From Nakamurella lactea DSM 19367 (GTDB taxonomy: Bacteria > Actinomycetota > Actinomycetes > Mycobacteriales > Nakamurellaceae), in the NCBI RefSeq assembly GCF_000426645.1, contig NZ_KE384549.1, positions 390,873-454,872 on the forward strand: a stretch of 64,000 nucleotides of DNA, written 5' to 3'. Position 1 is the stretch's first letter. Every line of letters begins with the position of its first letter. The notes below the pieces were generated by a model. The model had not been told where the DNA came from. It saw only the letters and a program-made list of their open reading frames with translations, and did no database searches. A program made the position numbers and the translations under genes. Positions 50,057-58,541 of the stretch are shown piece after piece.

Positions 50057-50072
50057 ACCGACACATGTCGGT
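50057..50072. promoter_or_regulatory. Palindrome upstream of the NDH-2 gene (candidate operator)
   Basis: ACCGACA-CA-TGTCGGT is a perfect 7-base inverted repeat with a 2-base centre, 36 bases upstream of the NDH-2 ATG. A related half-site (CGACACA) follows at 50089-50095. The position fits a redox or respiratory regulator site. The rest of the 242-base gap (49866-50107) shows nothing further. Confidence 0.45.
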
Positions 50073-50107
50073 TCAACACAACTCGGATCGACACAGTGAG
50101 GACGGAC

Positions 50108-51493
50108 ATGACCCAACACGCGACGAGCGTAGCGACCGTGCATCCACGCCCCCGGATCGTGATCGTCGGCGGTGGCTTCGTCGGCTACACGGTGGCCCGC
50201 AGGTTGGCGCGCGGGCTGCGGGCCGGTGAGGCCGACGTGGTCCTGATCGACGGCACCGGCGTGATGACGTATCAACCGTTCCTGCCGGAAGCGGCCGGCG
50301 GGCTGGTGGAACCGCGGCATCTGGTGATCCCGCTGCGCCAGGTGCTGAAGAAGGCCACCGTGGTGACCGGGCTGGTGACCTCGATCGACCGGACCTACCG
50401 CAAGGTGCACGTGCGGCTGCCGGACGGCACCGACTACGCCGAGGACTACGACCAGCTGGTGCTCGCTCCCGGTGCCGTGCCGCGAACCCGGCCGATTCCC
50501 GGGCTCGCGGCCGGCGCGGTCGGTTTCGGCACCGTGGCTGACGCCGCCTACCTGCGCGACCGGGTGCTGCGGCGGATCGCGCTGGCCGCGAACACCGACG
50601 ACTGGCCGACATTCCGGCGGGCGTTGACCTTCGTGGTGATCGGCGGTGGATATTCGGGGGTGGAGGCAATCGGCGAGCTCCAGAGCATGGCGATGGCCGC
50701 CATCCGGCGCTATCCCAACCTGAAGCCGCGGTACCTGCGGTGGGAGCTGATCGAGGCGAGTGACGAGATCATGCCGGAGCTGCCCGGCAACCTCGGTGCC
50801 TATGCCCGGCGCCGGCTGACGAAGTCCGGCATCTCGGTGCGGCTGAACAGCCAGATCGCCGCGCTGGACGGCGATCTGGTGACGCTGGCCGGCGGTCAGC
50901 AGTTCCACGCCGACACCGTTGTCTGGACGGCGGGCGTCCGGGCCAATCCGTTGCTGGCCGGGCTCGGCCTACCGGTCGACGCTCGCGGCCGGCTGCAGTG
51001 TGATCCGACGTTGCGGGTGCAGGGCGACGACCGACTCTGGTCGGCCGGTGACGGTGCCGCGGTGCCCGACCTGGTGGCCGGGGACAGACTCCGGCGGGAC
51101 AAGGCGATGGCCGCGGTACCGCTGTGTGGACCGACAGCACAACACGCCGTGCGGCAGGCGAAGATGCTGGCCCGCAACCTGATCGCGGGTCTGCGGGGTA
51201 AGTCGCTGGGGGACTATCGGCATCGGGATGCGGGGTCGGTTGCCAGCCTGGGACTGCATCGCGGGGTGGCCAAGATCTACGGTGTGTCGCTGCGCGGGCC
51301 GGCTGCCTGGCTGCTGCACAGGTGCTACCACCTGCTGATGGTGCCGACGTGGGGCCGGCGGGTACGGGTGGCCGCCGGTTGGGCGGCCGCGCTGTTGGGC
51401 GGGCGTGACCTGACGCCGTTGCCGATTGCCGTTGTCCCACCGTATCTGGCCGCCGAACGCGAACGGGATCAGCGCGGGGAGCGGGTTGCCTGA
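50108..51493 (+). CDS. Type II NADH dehydrogenase (NDH-2)-like FAD oxidoreductase
   Basis: A 461-residue pyridine-nucleotide-disulphide-type oxidoreductase. The FAD motif RIVIVGGGFVGYTVARRL is at residues about 16-33, the NADH motif FVVIGGGYSGVEAIGEL near 178, and WSAGDGAAVPDL is the second FAD-contacting motif. The C-terminus has a hydrophobic, basic stretch (GPAAWLLHRCYHLLMVPTWG) like the membrane-contact region of NDH-2. It would pass electrons from NADH to quinone at the inner membrane without pumping protons. Confidence 0.9.
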   Translation: MTQHATSVATVHPRPRIVIVGGGFVGYTVARRLARGLRAGEADVVLIDGTGVMTYQPFLPEAAGGLVEPRHLVIPLRQVLKKATVVTGLVTSIDRTYRKVHVRLPDGTDYAEDYDQLVLAPGAVPRTRPIPGLAAGAVGFGTVADAAYLRDRVLRRIALAANTDDWPTFRRALTFVVIGGGYSGVEAIGELQSMAMAAIRRYPNLKPRYLRWELIEASDEIMPELPGNLGAYARRRLTKSGISVRLNSQIAALDGDLVTLAGGQQFHADTVVWTAGVRANPLLAGLGLPVDARGRLQCDPTLRVQGDDRLWSAGDGAAVPDLVAGDRLRRDKAMAAVPLCGPTAQHAVRQAKMLARNLIAGLRGKSLGDYRHRDAGSVASLGLHRGVAKIYGVSLRGPAAWLLHRCYHLLMVPTWGRRVRVAAGWAAALLGGRDLTPLPIAVVPPYLAAERERDQRGERVA

Positions 51494-51825
51494 GGCCGCG
51501 AACGGCCGGCCGGACATGGCGCCGGGATGCCTCCGGGATGCCTCCGCGAGATCGAATCCGGCGAACCTGGGGCGGACCCGGCACGGTGCCGGGCCGGGGA
51601 CGAGGGCCGGGCGTCGGCCCCCGCCCCGGTCCGCCGGCGAGGGCGATGGGGCGCCTCGCTGGGCAGGATTCGCGGGCGCGGAGTCCGCGGCGGCCGCACC
51701 CCGGCGCCGACGGACCCGGTCGAACCCTTGCAGCTGCTCGGTTCTCGAGCCGGGAGGATCTGTGGTTCCTGCCAGGGAGAGGCGTCGCGGTCGGCGCCGG
51801 ATACATGCCGAACCGCGGCGCAATC
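51494..51825. other. Gene-poor interval after NDH-2
   Basis: These 332 bases hold no gene I can support; the open frames are low-complexity and Arg/Pro/Gly-rich. Visible structure is an 11-bp tandem duplication (CCGGGATGCCT at 51522 and 51533) and an inverted repeat at the right end: GCGTCGCGGT (51782-51791) with ACCGCGGCGC (51812-51821). The latter may terminate the minus-strand XRE gene that ends at 51826. Confidence 0.5.
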
Positions 51826-52086
51826 TCAGGCGGTGCGGGCGCCCTTGCCGGATGTACCGGCGGCCAGTTCGTCCAGCGAGAGGTCCAGGACGTCGGCAAC
51901 GGCGGCGATCATCGGGAATGACGGGGTGGCAATCCGGCCGGTCTCGATCTTGCGCAGGGTCTCGGCGGAGATGCCGGCGCTGGCGGCGACGTCGGTGAGC
52001 GAGCGGTCGGCGCGGGCGGCGCGCAGCGTCCGGCCCAGCCGGAGGCCGTACGCGCGCTGCTGGGCAGTGAGTGGCAATCGGACCAT
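51826..52086 (-). CDS. Small XRE-family helix-turn-helix regulator
   Basis: An 86-residue DNA-binding protein that is essentially one HTH_3 domain: GRTLRAARADRSLTDVAASAGISAETLRKIETG, followed by TPSFPMIAAVADVLDLSLDEL. It starts at the ATG at 52086; the frame extends 12 codons upstream through AT-rich operator-like DNA. It is divergent from the methionine aminopeptidase gene, separated by 63 bases containing the repeated GGTAT/ATACC elements, so autoregulation and control of the peptidase gene are likely. Confidence 0.85.
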   Translation of the reverse strand: MVRLPLTAQQRAYGLRLGRTLRAARADRSLTDVAASAGISAETLRKIETGRIATPSFPMIAAVADVLDLSLDELAAGTSGKGARTA

Positions 52087-52090
52087 GATG

Positions 52091-52115
52091 GGTATAGTAA
52101 TACCGTTATTGAAAT
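52091..52115. promoter_or_regulatory. Operator-like repeats between the XRE and methionine aminopeptidase genes
   Basis: GGTAT-AGTA-ATACC (52091-52104) is a perfect 5-base inverted repeat. A further ATACC copy follows within TTGAAATACC. This patch is much AT-richer than its surroundings and begins 5 bases from the XRE start codon, which makes it a good candidate site for the XRE protein. Confidence 0.6.
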
Positions 52116-52149
52116 ACCGCACGTGGACCAGGACTTTGTAGGAGCAACA

Positions 52150-52932
52150 ATGGTAGAACTACGCACCCCGGGCGAGATCGATGCGATGGCGGCGGCCGGC
52201 GCCGTGGTCGCGCGGGTGCTCGCGGCCTCCCGGACGGCCGCCGTCGACGGGTTGGCCGGCGGAGTCACCCCGCTGGACATCGATGCGGTGGCACAGCAGG
52301 TGATCGCCGACCAGCACGCGACCTCCTGTTACATCGGGTACCACCCGGTGTGGGCGCCGACGGCGTATCCGGCGGTGACCTGCATCAGCGTCAACGACGA
52401 GGTGGTGCACGTGATCCCCAGCGACCGGAGGCTGCAGCCAGGAGATCTGGTGTCGGTGGACATCGCCTGCAGCCTCGACGGCTGGGCGGCCGACGCGGCC
52501 ATCTCGTTCGTGCTGGGCGACGATCCGGACCCGAAGCTGCTGGCCCAGATCGAGACTACCGAGCGGGCGCTGGCCGCCGGGATCGAGCAGATGCATCGCG
52601 GCAATCAGTTGGGTGACGTGTCGGCGGCGATCGGGGCCGTCGCCAGGGCCGGCGGCTACGGGCTGCTGGCCGACCACGGCGGGCACGGCATCGGTCGGGA
52701 GATGCACGGCGACCCGCATGTGCCCAACGAGGGTCGTCCGCATCGCGGGATGAAGTTCGACGTCGGTCTGGTGCTGGCGCTGGAACCGATGCTGCTGGCC
52801 GGCGGGAAGGACGGGTACGTCCACCTGGACGACGGTTGGGGCGTGCGCACGGCGGACGGCTCGATGGCCACTCACGTCGAGCACACCGTGGCGATCACCC
52901 CGACCGGCCCGCGGATCCTGACCGTCGAGTAA
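52150..52932 (+). CDS. map: Methionine aminopeptidase, type I
   Basis: A 260-residue M24A peptidase that removes the initiator methionine. The five metal ligands are in place: Asp104 and Asp115 (VDIACSLDGWAAD), His179 (GGHGIGREMHG), Glu in LALEPM and Glu in THVEHTV. The ATG at 52150 has AGGAG five bases upstream; an in-frame GTG at 52123 lies in the operator region. There is no N-terminal zinc-finger or SH3-binding extension. The dedicated divergent repressor suggests this is a regulated, probably secondary copy rather than the housekeeping enzyme; that is inference. Confidence 0.92.
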   Translation: MVELRTPGEIDAMAAAGAVVARVLAASRTAAVDGLAGGVTPLDIDAVAQQVIADQHATSCYIGYHPVWAPTAYPAVTCISVNDEVVHVIPSDRRLQPGDLVSVDIACSLDGWAADAAISFVLGDDPDPKLLAQIETTERALAAGIEQMHRGNQLGDVSAAIGAVARAGGYGLLADHGGHGIGREMHGDPHVPNEGRPHRGMKFDVGLVLALEPMLLAGGKDGYVHLDDGWGVRTADGSMATHVEHTVAITPTGPRILTVE

Positions 52933-52996
52933 GCCGCGGTCTCGCGGGGCGGGGCGGCGCGGCGGACCTGCGGGCAACGAGCACTAACCTGGATCC

Positions 52997-53617
52997 ATGG
53001 CCCGCTACTTCGATGTGCATCCAGTGAACCCCCAGTCGCGGTCGATCCGGCAGGCGGCGGACATCATCCGCGGCGGCGGCCTGATCGCCTACCCGACCGA
53101 CTCCTGCTACGCGCTCGGCGCGCAGCTGGGCAACGCCGAGGCCAAGGAGCGGATCGTCCGAATCCGGCACCTCGACGACAAGCACCACTTCACCTTGATG
53201 TGCAAGGACTTCGCCCAACTCGGGCAGTTCGTGCACCTGGACAACGCGGTGTTCCGGGCCGTGCGGGCGGCGACCCCCGGCAGGTACACCTTCATCCTGC
53301 CGGCCACCGGCGAAGTGCCGCGCAAGATGCTGCACCCGAAGAAGCGCACCGTCGGCGCCCGGATCCCCAGCCACCCGGTGGTGCAGGCGTTGCTGGCCGA
53401 GCTGGGGGAGCCGATGCTGACCAGTACGTTGCTGCTGCCGGGCCAGCAGGATCCGCCCAGCAACGGCTGGGAGATCAAGGAAGAGCTCGACCACGAGTTG
53501 GACGCGGTGATCGACGCCGGCGACTGTGGCCTCGAGCCGACCACGGTGATCGACTACTCGGACGGGACACCAGTGGTGGTCCGGGTCGGTGCCGGGGATC
53601 CCACGCCGTTCGAGTAG
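52997..53617 (+). CDS. YciO/Sua5-family (threonylcarbamoyl-AMP synthase-like) protein
   Basis: A 206-residue protein of the Sua5/YciO/YrdC fold. It begins with SIRQAADIIRGGGLIAYPTDSCYALG, has the basic substrate-binding KHHFTLMCKDF, and PGRYTFILPATGEVPRKML. The shorter YciO form lacks the C-terminal Sua5 domain. YrdC/Sua5 makes threonylcarbamoyl-AMP for tRNA t6A; YciO shares the fold but its role is less clear. It starts 64 bases after the aminopeptidase gene. Confidence 0.85.
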   Translation: MARYFDVHPVNPQSRSIRQAADIIRGGGLIAYPTDSCYALGAQLGNAEAKERIVRIRHLDDKHHFTLMCKDFAQLGQFVHLDNAVFRAVRAATPGRYTFILPATGEVPRKMLHPKKRTVGARIPSHPVVQALLAELGEPMLTSTLLLPGQQDPPSNGWEIKEELDHELDAVIDAGDCGLEPTTVIDYSDGTPVVVRVGAGDPTPFE

Positions 53618-53692
53618 CTCGGGCGGGGCAGGCGCCCCGTCCTGCGGGCGTCGTCCGACCGCGCCTGGTGGGCCTTCGGAACGCCCGGAGGA

Positions 53693-53758
53693 CACCGAGA
53701 CGTCGCCAAGGGCGCGGAAACGGGGCGTTGACAGGCCCGGGCGGCACCGAGACGTCGC
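53693..53758 (+). repeat. Direct repeat upstream of the MMPL gene
   Basis: CACCGAGACGTCGC occurs at 53693-53706 and again at 53745-53758, 52 bases apart, with AAACGGGG shortly after each copy at different distances. The gap 53618-53895 otherwise has no gene. The repeats could be regulator sites or a partial duplication. Confidence 0.5.
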
Positions 53759-53895
53759 AAACGGGGATGGCGGGCACGGGCGGCGCATCCATCGAAAGGT
53801 TGATCGAGGGTCCATCCTGCGCGCGATGGAACGCGCTGTCTGCATCCATAGCGTTGGTGTCAGGGTCCGCCGGAGGGCTCGGATGACGACGAGGG

Positions 53896-56031
53896 ATGGC
53901 GATTCCGATGGTGTGGCAACGATTCTCGGCAGCGTTGGTGAGCCGCAAGGGCGCCTGGGTGACGCTGGCGATCGGACTGCTGGTGGTGCTGGGCGTGCTG
54001 GGCGGACTGGCCAAGAGCGATCCACCCGGGGCGGTCAACTCGCTACCCACCGGCAGTGAGTCCGCCGCCGTCGAGCAAGCGCTGCAGCAGTTCCCGGACA
54101 GTGCGATCTCGCCGGTGCTGGCAGTCGTCAGCCACGGTGACACCGGCGAGGTACTGACTCCGGCGGACCGGCACGCTGCGGCGACGATCGGGGCCGAGTT
54201 GGCCGAGTTGGCCGGACACCCGGCCGGTGCGCCGGTGGTGAGCGAGGACGGCAAGGCCGCGGTGATCAGCGTCGGAGTCGACACCAGCATCGGGAATTCC
54301 GCCCTGTCCGACCAGATCGACGCCATGCGGGCGGCCGCGGAAAGGCTTGCTCCGCAGGGGCTGACGGTGCAGATCACCGGCGGTCCGGCGTTCGGTGCGG
54401 ACATCGCCGGCGCGTTCTCCGGCGCCAACCTCACCCTGCTGTTGGTGACGATCGCCATCGTCGCGCTGCTGTTGCTGCTGACCTACCGCTCGCCGATCCT
54501 GTGGCTGGTGCCGCTGCTGGTGGTGGGCATTGCCGATCAGCTGGCGAACCTGCTGACCGCGCGAGCCGGACAGCTCTGGAACCTGCAGTTCGACTCGGGC
54601 ATCGTCAGCGTGCTGGTGTTCGGAGCCGGCACCAACTATGCGCTGCTGCTGATCTCGCGTTATCGAGAAGAGTTGCGGCGCAGCGAGAATCACCGCGCGG
54701 CGCTGCTGGTCGCGGTCCGGCGGACCGCCCCGGCCATCGTCGCCAGCAACCTGACGGTCGTGCTGGCGCTGTTGTCCCTGGTGTTCGCCACCATGCCCAG
54801 TACGCGCGGGCTCGGGATAGCCTCCGCCATCGGCCTGCTGACCGCCGCGCTGATCGTGCTGACGGTGCTGCCGGCGGCCCTGGCCGTCTGCGGTCGACGG
54901 CTCTTCTGGCCGTTGGTGCCGAAGGTGGCCGCCGATGATGTGACGAAGACCCAGCAGGACAACGGATTCTGGCACAAGGTCGGCACGGGGGTGACCGGTC
55001 GGCCGATCGCTGTGGTTGTCGGCAGTGTCGTCATCCTCGGGGTCTTCGCTTTCGGGCTGGTCGGCAGCAAGGTCGGCCTGACCCAAACCGAGCAGTTCCG
55101 GGTCGCCTCCGGCTCGGCCGCCGGCTTCCAGACGCTGGCCGAGCACTTCCCGGCCGGCGAGTCGGCCCCGATCGTCGTGGTCAGTGCCACCGACCAGGCC
55201 CAGCAGGTGGCGACGGCCGCGGGCGGGGTGCCGGGCGTGGTCCGGGCCCAACCGGTCGGCGACTCCGGAACCGGGCTGACGAAGATCATGGTGATCGGCG
55301 CGAACGAGCCGGGCAGTAACGCCGCCTACCAGCTGGTCCGCGACGTCCGGGCGACGGTTGCCGCGGTGCCGGACGCGCACGCGATCGTCGGTGGCAGCGA
55401 CGCGCAGAGCCTGGACATCGAGAACGCGGCCGACCGGGACGTGAAAGTCGTTGCGCCGCTGGTGTTGGCCATCGTCCTGATGGTGTTGCTCATCCTGCTC
55501 CGGTCGATCGCGGCGCCGGTGCTGCTGGTGCTGATCAACGCCGGCAGTGCGGTCGCGGCGATCGGCGCCGGCACCTTTATCGGTACCCACCTGTTCGGCT
55601 TCCCGGCGCTGGACGTCAACGTTCCACTGATCGCCTTCCTGTTCCTGGTGGCGCTGGGCATCGACTACACGATCTTCCTCGTCCACCGGGCGAAGCACGA
55701 GACCGAAGAGCACGGCACCCGCGAGGCAATGGTGCGCGCGGTGACCGCCACCGGCGGGGTGATCACCAGCGCCGGGATCGTGTTGGCGGCGGTGTTCGCG
55801 GCGCTCGGTGTACTGCCGCTGGTGTTGCTCGGGCAGCTCGGACTGATCGTCGGTATCGGCGTGCTGATCGACACGCTGATCGTCCGAACTGCCTTGGTGC
55901 CGGCGGTTTTCGCCTTGATAGGCGACCGGATCTGGTGGCCGTCTCGACCCACCCCGATGGTTCCGGAGTCCGGCGAGACCGACGGGTCACGCGTCCCGAT
56001 GAGGCTGGGGTCGACGACGGAGGGTCGATGA
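53896..56031 (+). CDS. MMPL-family RND transporter
   Basis: A 711-residue membrane protein with two related halves, each with an extracytoplasmic domain after the first helix and then a cluster of five or six helices. Characteristic strings are QFDSGIVSVLVFGAGTNYALLLISRYREELRR in the first half and NVPLIAFLFLVALGIDYTIFLVHRAKHE in the second, both MMPL proton-relay regions. Relatives export lipids or cell-envelope glycolipids, or drugs. The start is at an ATG directly after GAGGG; ATG at 53908 is an alternative. No partner gene is adjacent. Confidence 0.92.
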   Translation: MAIPMVWQRFSAALVSRKGAWVTLAIGLLVVLGVLGGLAKSDPPGAVNSLPTGSESAAVEQALQQFPDSAISPVLAVVSHGDTGEVLTPADRHAAATIGAELAELAGHPAGAPVVSEDGKAAVISVGVDTSIGNSALSDQIDAMRAAAERLAPQGLTVQITGGPAFGADIAGAFSGANLTLLLVTIAIVALLLLLTYRSPILWLVPLLVVGIADQLANLLTARAGQLWNLQFDSGIVSVLVFGAGTNYALLLISRYREELRRSENHRAALLVAVRRTAPAIVASNLTVVLALLSLVFATMPSTRGLGIASAIGLLTAALIVLTVLPAALAVCGRRLFWPLVPKVAADDVTKTQQDNGFWHKVGTGVTGRPIAVVVGSVVILGVFAFGLVGSKVGLTQTEQFRVASGSAAGFQTLAEHFPAGESAPIVVVSATDQAQQVATAAGGVPGVVRAQPVGDSGTGLTKIMVIGANEPGSNAAYQLVRDVRATVAAVPDAHAIVGGSDAQSLDIENAADRDVKVVAPLVLAIVLMVLLILLRSIAAPVLLVLINAGSAVAAIGAGTFIGTHLFGFPALDVNVPLIAFLFLVALGIDYTIFLVHRAKHETEEHGTREAMVRAVTATGGVITSAGIVLAAVFAALGVLPLVLLGQLGLIVGIGVLIDTLIVRTALVPAVFALIGDRIWWPSRPTPMVPESGETDGSRVPMRLGSTTEGR

Positions 56032-56067
56032 CCAGCACTGGAATCTCCCGGCTTCCCTGGCATCCGA

Positions 56068-56103
56068 CGTGGTCCTGCCTGGCGTGGTCCTGCCTGGCGT
56101 GTC
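56068..56103 (+). repeat. 15-bp tandem repeat
   Basis: CGTGGTCCTGCCTGG occurs at 56068-56082 and 56083-56097, followed by a partial copy. It lies in the 83-base gap between the convergent MMPL and methyltransferase genes. Confidence 0.7.
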
Positions 56104-56114
56104 GGGTGAGTGAG

Positions 56115-56942
56115 TCAGCGGTTGGTTGTCCGGGTGGCGGTCATCGCGAGGGTGGTGTAGTCCATGGTGAAGTGCCCGCCCAGTTCGTCGATGGTGGTTC
56201 CGACCGCATCCAGGATCTGGGTGAGCTGGTCGGGACGGAGTCGGGTGAGGCCGCCGGTGGTCGGTAGGAAGTCGAGCCATTGGTCGCGGGTGTAGGAGCA
56301 GTGCCAGTCGTACTGCGTGTGTTCCGGCTCTTCGAAGTGCTCCGTCTCCCGGATCTTCCCGGCGAGGTTCGCGTACATCGACCGGTAGAGCTCGAGCGGC
56401 CGGCGAGCAGGTTGGCCGGAGAACGGCGAGTCGGGTGCCGCCTTGCGAAACGCGGCGGCGAACGACTCGGCCACGTCGACGGGTGGTTCGAAGACGTGCC
56501 CGAAGATCGCCAACAGCCCGGCCGGACGCAACACGGAGGCCGCCTTCACCGCGCCGGCGATCGGATCCACCCAGTGCCAGGACTGGGCGGCCGCGACGGT
56601 GTCGAACGTCCGGCCGGCCGGCTGCCAGTCTTCGAAGGTCACCACCTCGACCGGCACGCCGCCGGCCCGCGCGAGGTCGGCCATCCGCGGGTCGGGCTCG
56701 ACGCCGAGCACCGCGTAACCGGCCCGCTGGAACTGGCGGGCAGCGATACCGGTGCCACAGCCGACATCGAGCAGATCGGAACCCGGGCTGGCGGCGACGA
56801 TCCGCGCGATCAATGCCTCGGGATATTCCGGCCGGGCCCGGTCGTAGCGGTCCGCGTCGGTACCGAACGACTCGGCCATCTGCCGGGCGGTGTGCGACTC
56901 TGCAGCGGACGGCTGTGATTGCTCGGGACGTTGGGTGGGCAT
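56115..56942 (-). CDS. SAM-dependent methyltransferase (class I)
   Basis: A 275-residue class I methyltransferase. Motif I is LLDVGCGTGIAARQF, with the acidic motif VLGVEPDPRM after it, TFDTVAAAQSWHWVDP (motif II region) and VLRPAGLLAIFGHVF. It resembles the family of small-molecule methyltransferases related to trans-aconitate and ubiquinone enzymes; the substrate is not identified. The start codon at 56942 is almost in contact with a GTGGGCA-type repeat cluster, which leaves little room for a ribosome site and suggests a leaderless or tightly regulated message. Confidence 0.88.
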   Translation of the reverse strand: MPTQRPEQSQPSAAESHTARQMAESFGTDADRYDRARPEYPEALIARIVAASPGSDLLDVGCGTGIAARQFQRAGYAVLGVEPDPRMADLARAGGVPVEVVTFEDWQPAGRTFDTVAAAQSWHWVDPIAGAVKAASVLRPAGLLAIFGHVFEPPVDVAESFAAAFRKAAPDSPFSGQPARRPLELYRSMYANLAGKIRETEHFEEPEHTQYDWHCSYTRDQWLDFLPTTGGLTRLRPDQLTQILDAVGTTIDELGGHFTMDYTTLAMTATRTTNR

Positions 56943-56943
56943 C

Positions 56944-56970
56944 TGCCCACACTAGTGGGCGGTTGCCCAC
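56944..56970. promoter_or_regulatory. Operator-like repeat cluster at the methyltransferase start codon
   Basis: On the minus strand GTGGGCA is found twice (56970-56964 and 56950-56944) with an inverted GCCCAC between (56960-56955), making the palindrome GCCCAC-TAGT-GTGGGC. It ends two bases before the ATG. Confidence 0.5.
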
Positions 56971-56991
56971 CTCGCAACGAGGGCGAACCTG

Positions 56992-58512
56992 TCAGGCCTG
57001 GGCGACCAGCCGGTCGGTGAGCTTGGCGGCCGACATCGGTCGGCCGAAGGCGTGGCCCTGGGCGTGGGTACATCCCAACTCGCGCAACAGCTGTGCCTGT
57101 GCCTTGGTCTCAACGCCCTCGACAACGGCGTCCAGTCCGACCGACTGCACCAGGTTCAGTACTGCCCCGATGAACCGGCGTTGGCCGGGATCGGTGGTGA
57201 TGTCGGTGACCAGTGAGCGGTCCAGCTTCACCGTGTCGATCGGCAGCCGGCGCAGGTAGGCGATCGAGGAATATCCGGTGCCGAAGTCGTCGATCTCCAG
57301 GCTGGTGCCGAGCGATTCAAGTCCGCGCAGCGCCTCCAGGCCGCCGACATCCTCGCTCATCAAGGCGGTCTCGGAGATCTCCAGGGCCAGCCGCCGATTG
57401 GAGACCGCGTGCAGATCCAGGGTGGCCCGCAGATGATCGGACAACCCGGGCCGGCGCAGCTCGACCGGTGAGACGTTCAGGTGCACCCGGAACTCGTCGT
57501 TGTCGACCAGAAGTGGCTCCCACTCGGCGATCTGGCTGATCGCCGTCTCCGAGACCCAGTGGCCCAGATCGATGATCAGCCCGGAATCCTCGGCCACCGG
57601 GATGAACTCGTTGGGCATGATCAGTCCGCGGTGCGGGTGATGCCAGCGGACCAGGCCCTCCACCCCGGCGATCAACTCGGTGTCCAGCCGGACGATCGGC
57701 TGGTAGGTCAACCGCAACTGCCCGTTGTGGATCGCATTGCCGAGCTCCGAGACGACCCGCAACCGGCGTTGAACCGCGTGGTGCATTGCCGGTTGGTACA
57801 ACAGTGCCCGGCCGCGGCCGTTGGTCTTGGCCTCGTACATCGCGGTGTCCGCATCGCGGATCAGGGTGTCGGTGGTGTCGCCGGTCTCGGCCATCCGGAT
57901 GCCGATGCTGGCCAGCGCCCAGACCGATCGACCGTGCACCGTCAGCGGTTCCTTGAGCACCTCGAGCGCCTCGGCGGCCACCTGCAGCGCCTGCTCGGCG
58001 GTGGTGTCCGGCATCACCACCGCGAATTCGTCGCCGCCGAGCCGGGCGACCGTGTCCATCGACCGCATCACGCTGGTCAACCGGCGCGCGACCTCGACCA
58101 GCACCGCATCGCCCGCGGTGTGCCCGAGGCTGTCGTTGATGGTCTTGAATCCGTCCAGGTCCAGCAGTAACACCGCCGGTGGCTCGGCCCCGCGCTCGGC
58201 CCAGGCCACCGCCTGAGCGATCCGGTCGCCCAGCAGCGAGCGATTCGCCAGTCCGGTCAACGGGTCCCGCAGCGCCAGCCGCTCCAGCTCGGCCTGCGCC
58301 TGCTTGAGCATCCTGGTGCGTTCCTCGACCCTGGACTCGAGGTCGCCGTAGACGTCCTGCAGTTCCTCGGCCAGCAGGTTGATACCGGTGATGACGGCGT
58401 CGATCTGGTCGCGAACACCGGACGGCTCCAGTCGGGCGGACAGGTTGCCGGAGGCCAACTCGACGATCAGGTCGACGAGTTGGTCCAGCCGGGCGTCGCT
58501 CTGGTCAGCCAC
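56992..58512 (-). CDS. GGDEF-EAL cyclic-di-GMP protein
   Basis: A 506-residue cytosolic signalling protein. An N-terminal HAMP-like/coiled-coil stretch (about 1-80, no membrane helix) leads to a GGDEF domain with intact GGDEF (159-163) and inhibitory RxxD site (Arg150-Asp153). An EAL-type domain follows. Its signature reads EGLVRW instead of EALxRW, but the other metal and catalytic residues (LNVSP, LEISET, IDDFGTG, KLDRS, VVEGVE, QGHAFGRP) are present. It may both make and break cyclic di-GMP. It starts with GTG at 58512. Confidence 0.92.
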   Translation of the reverse strand: MADQSDARLDQLVDLIVELASGNLSARLEPSGVRDQIDAVITGINLLAEELQDVYGDLESRVEERTRMLKQAQAELERLALRDPLTGLANRSLLGDRIAQAVAWAERGAEPPAVLLLDLDGFKTINDSLGHTAGDAVLVEVARRLTSVMRSMDTVARLGGDEFAVVMPDTTAEQALQVAAEALEVLKEPLTVHGRSVWALASIGIRMAETGDTTDTLIRDADTAMYEAKTNGRGRALLYQPAMHHAVQRRLRVVSELGNAIHNGQLRLTYQPIVRLDTELIAGVEGLVRWHHPHRGLIMPNEFIPVAEDSGLIIDLGHWVSETAISQIAEWEPLLVDNDEFRVHLNVSPVELRRPGLSDHLRATLDLHAVSNRRLALEISETALMSEDVGGLEALRGLESLGTSLEIDDFGTGYSSIAYLRRLPIDTVKLDRSLVTDITTDPGQRRFIGAVLNLVQSVGLDAVVEGVETKAQAQLLRELGCTHAQGHAFGRPMSAAKLTDRLVAQA

Positions 58513-58541
58513 GACAACCGCCGTCGGGATCCGTCATCGGT

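Noticed and set aside
51527..51921. Overlapping open frames in the gap after NDH-2
   Set aside because: Low-complexity Arg/Pro/Gly-rich translations, overlapping the real XRE gene on the other strand, with no ribosome site.
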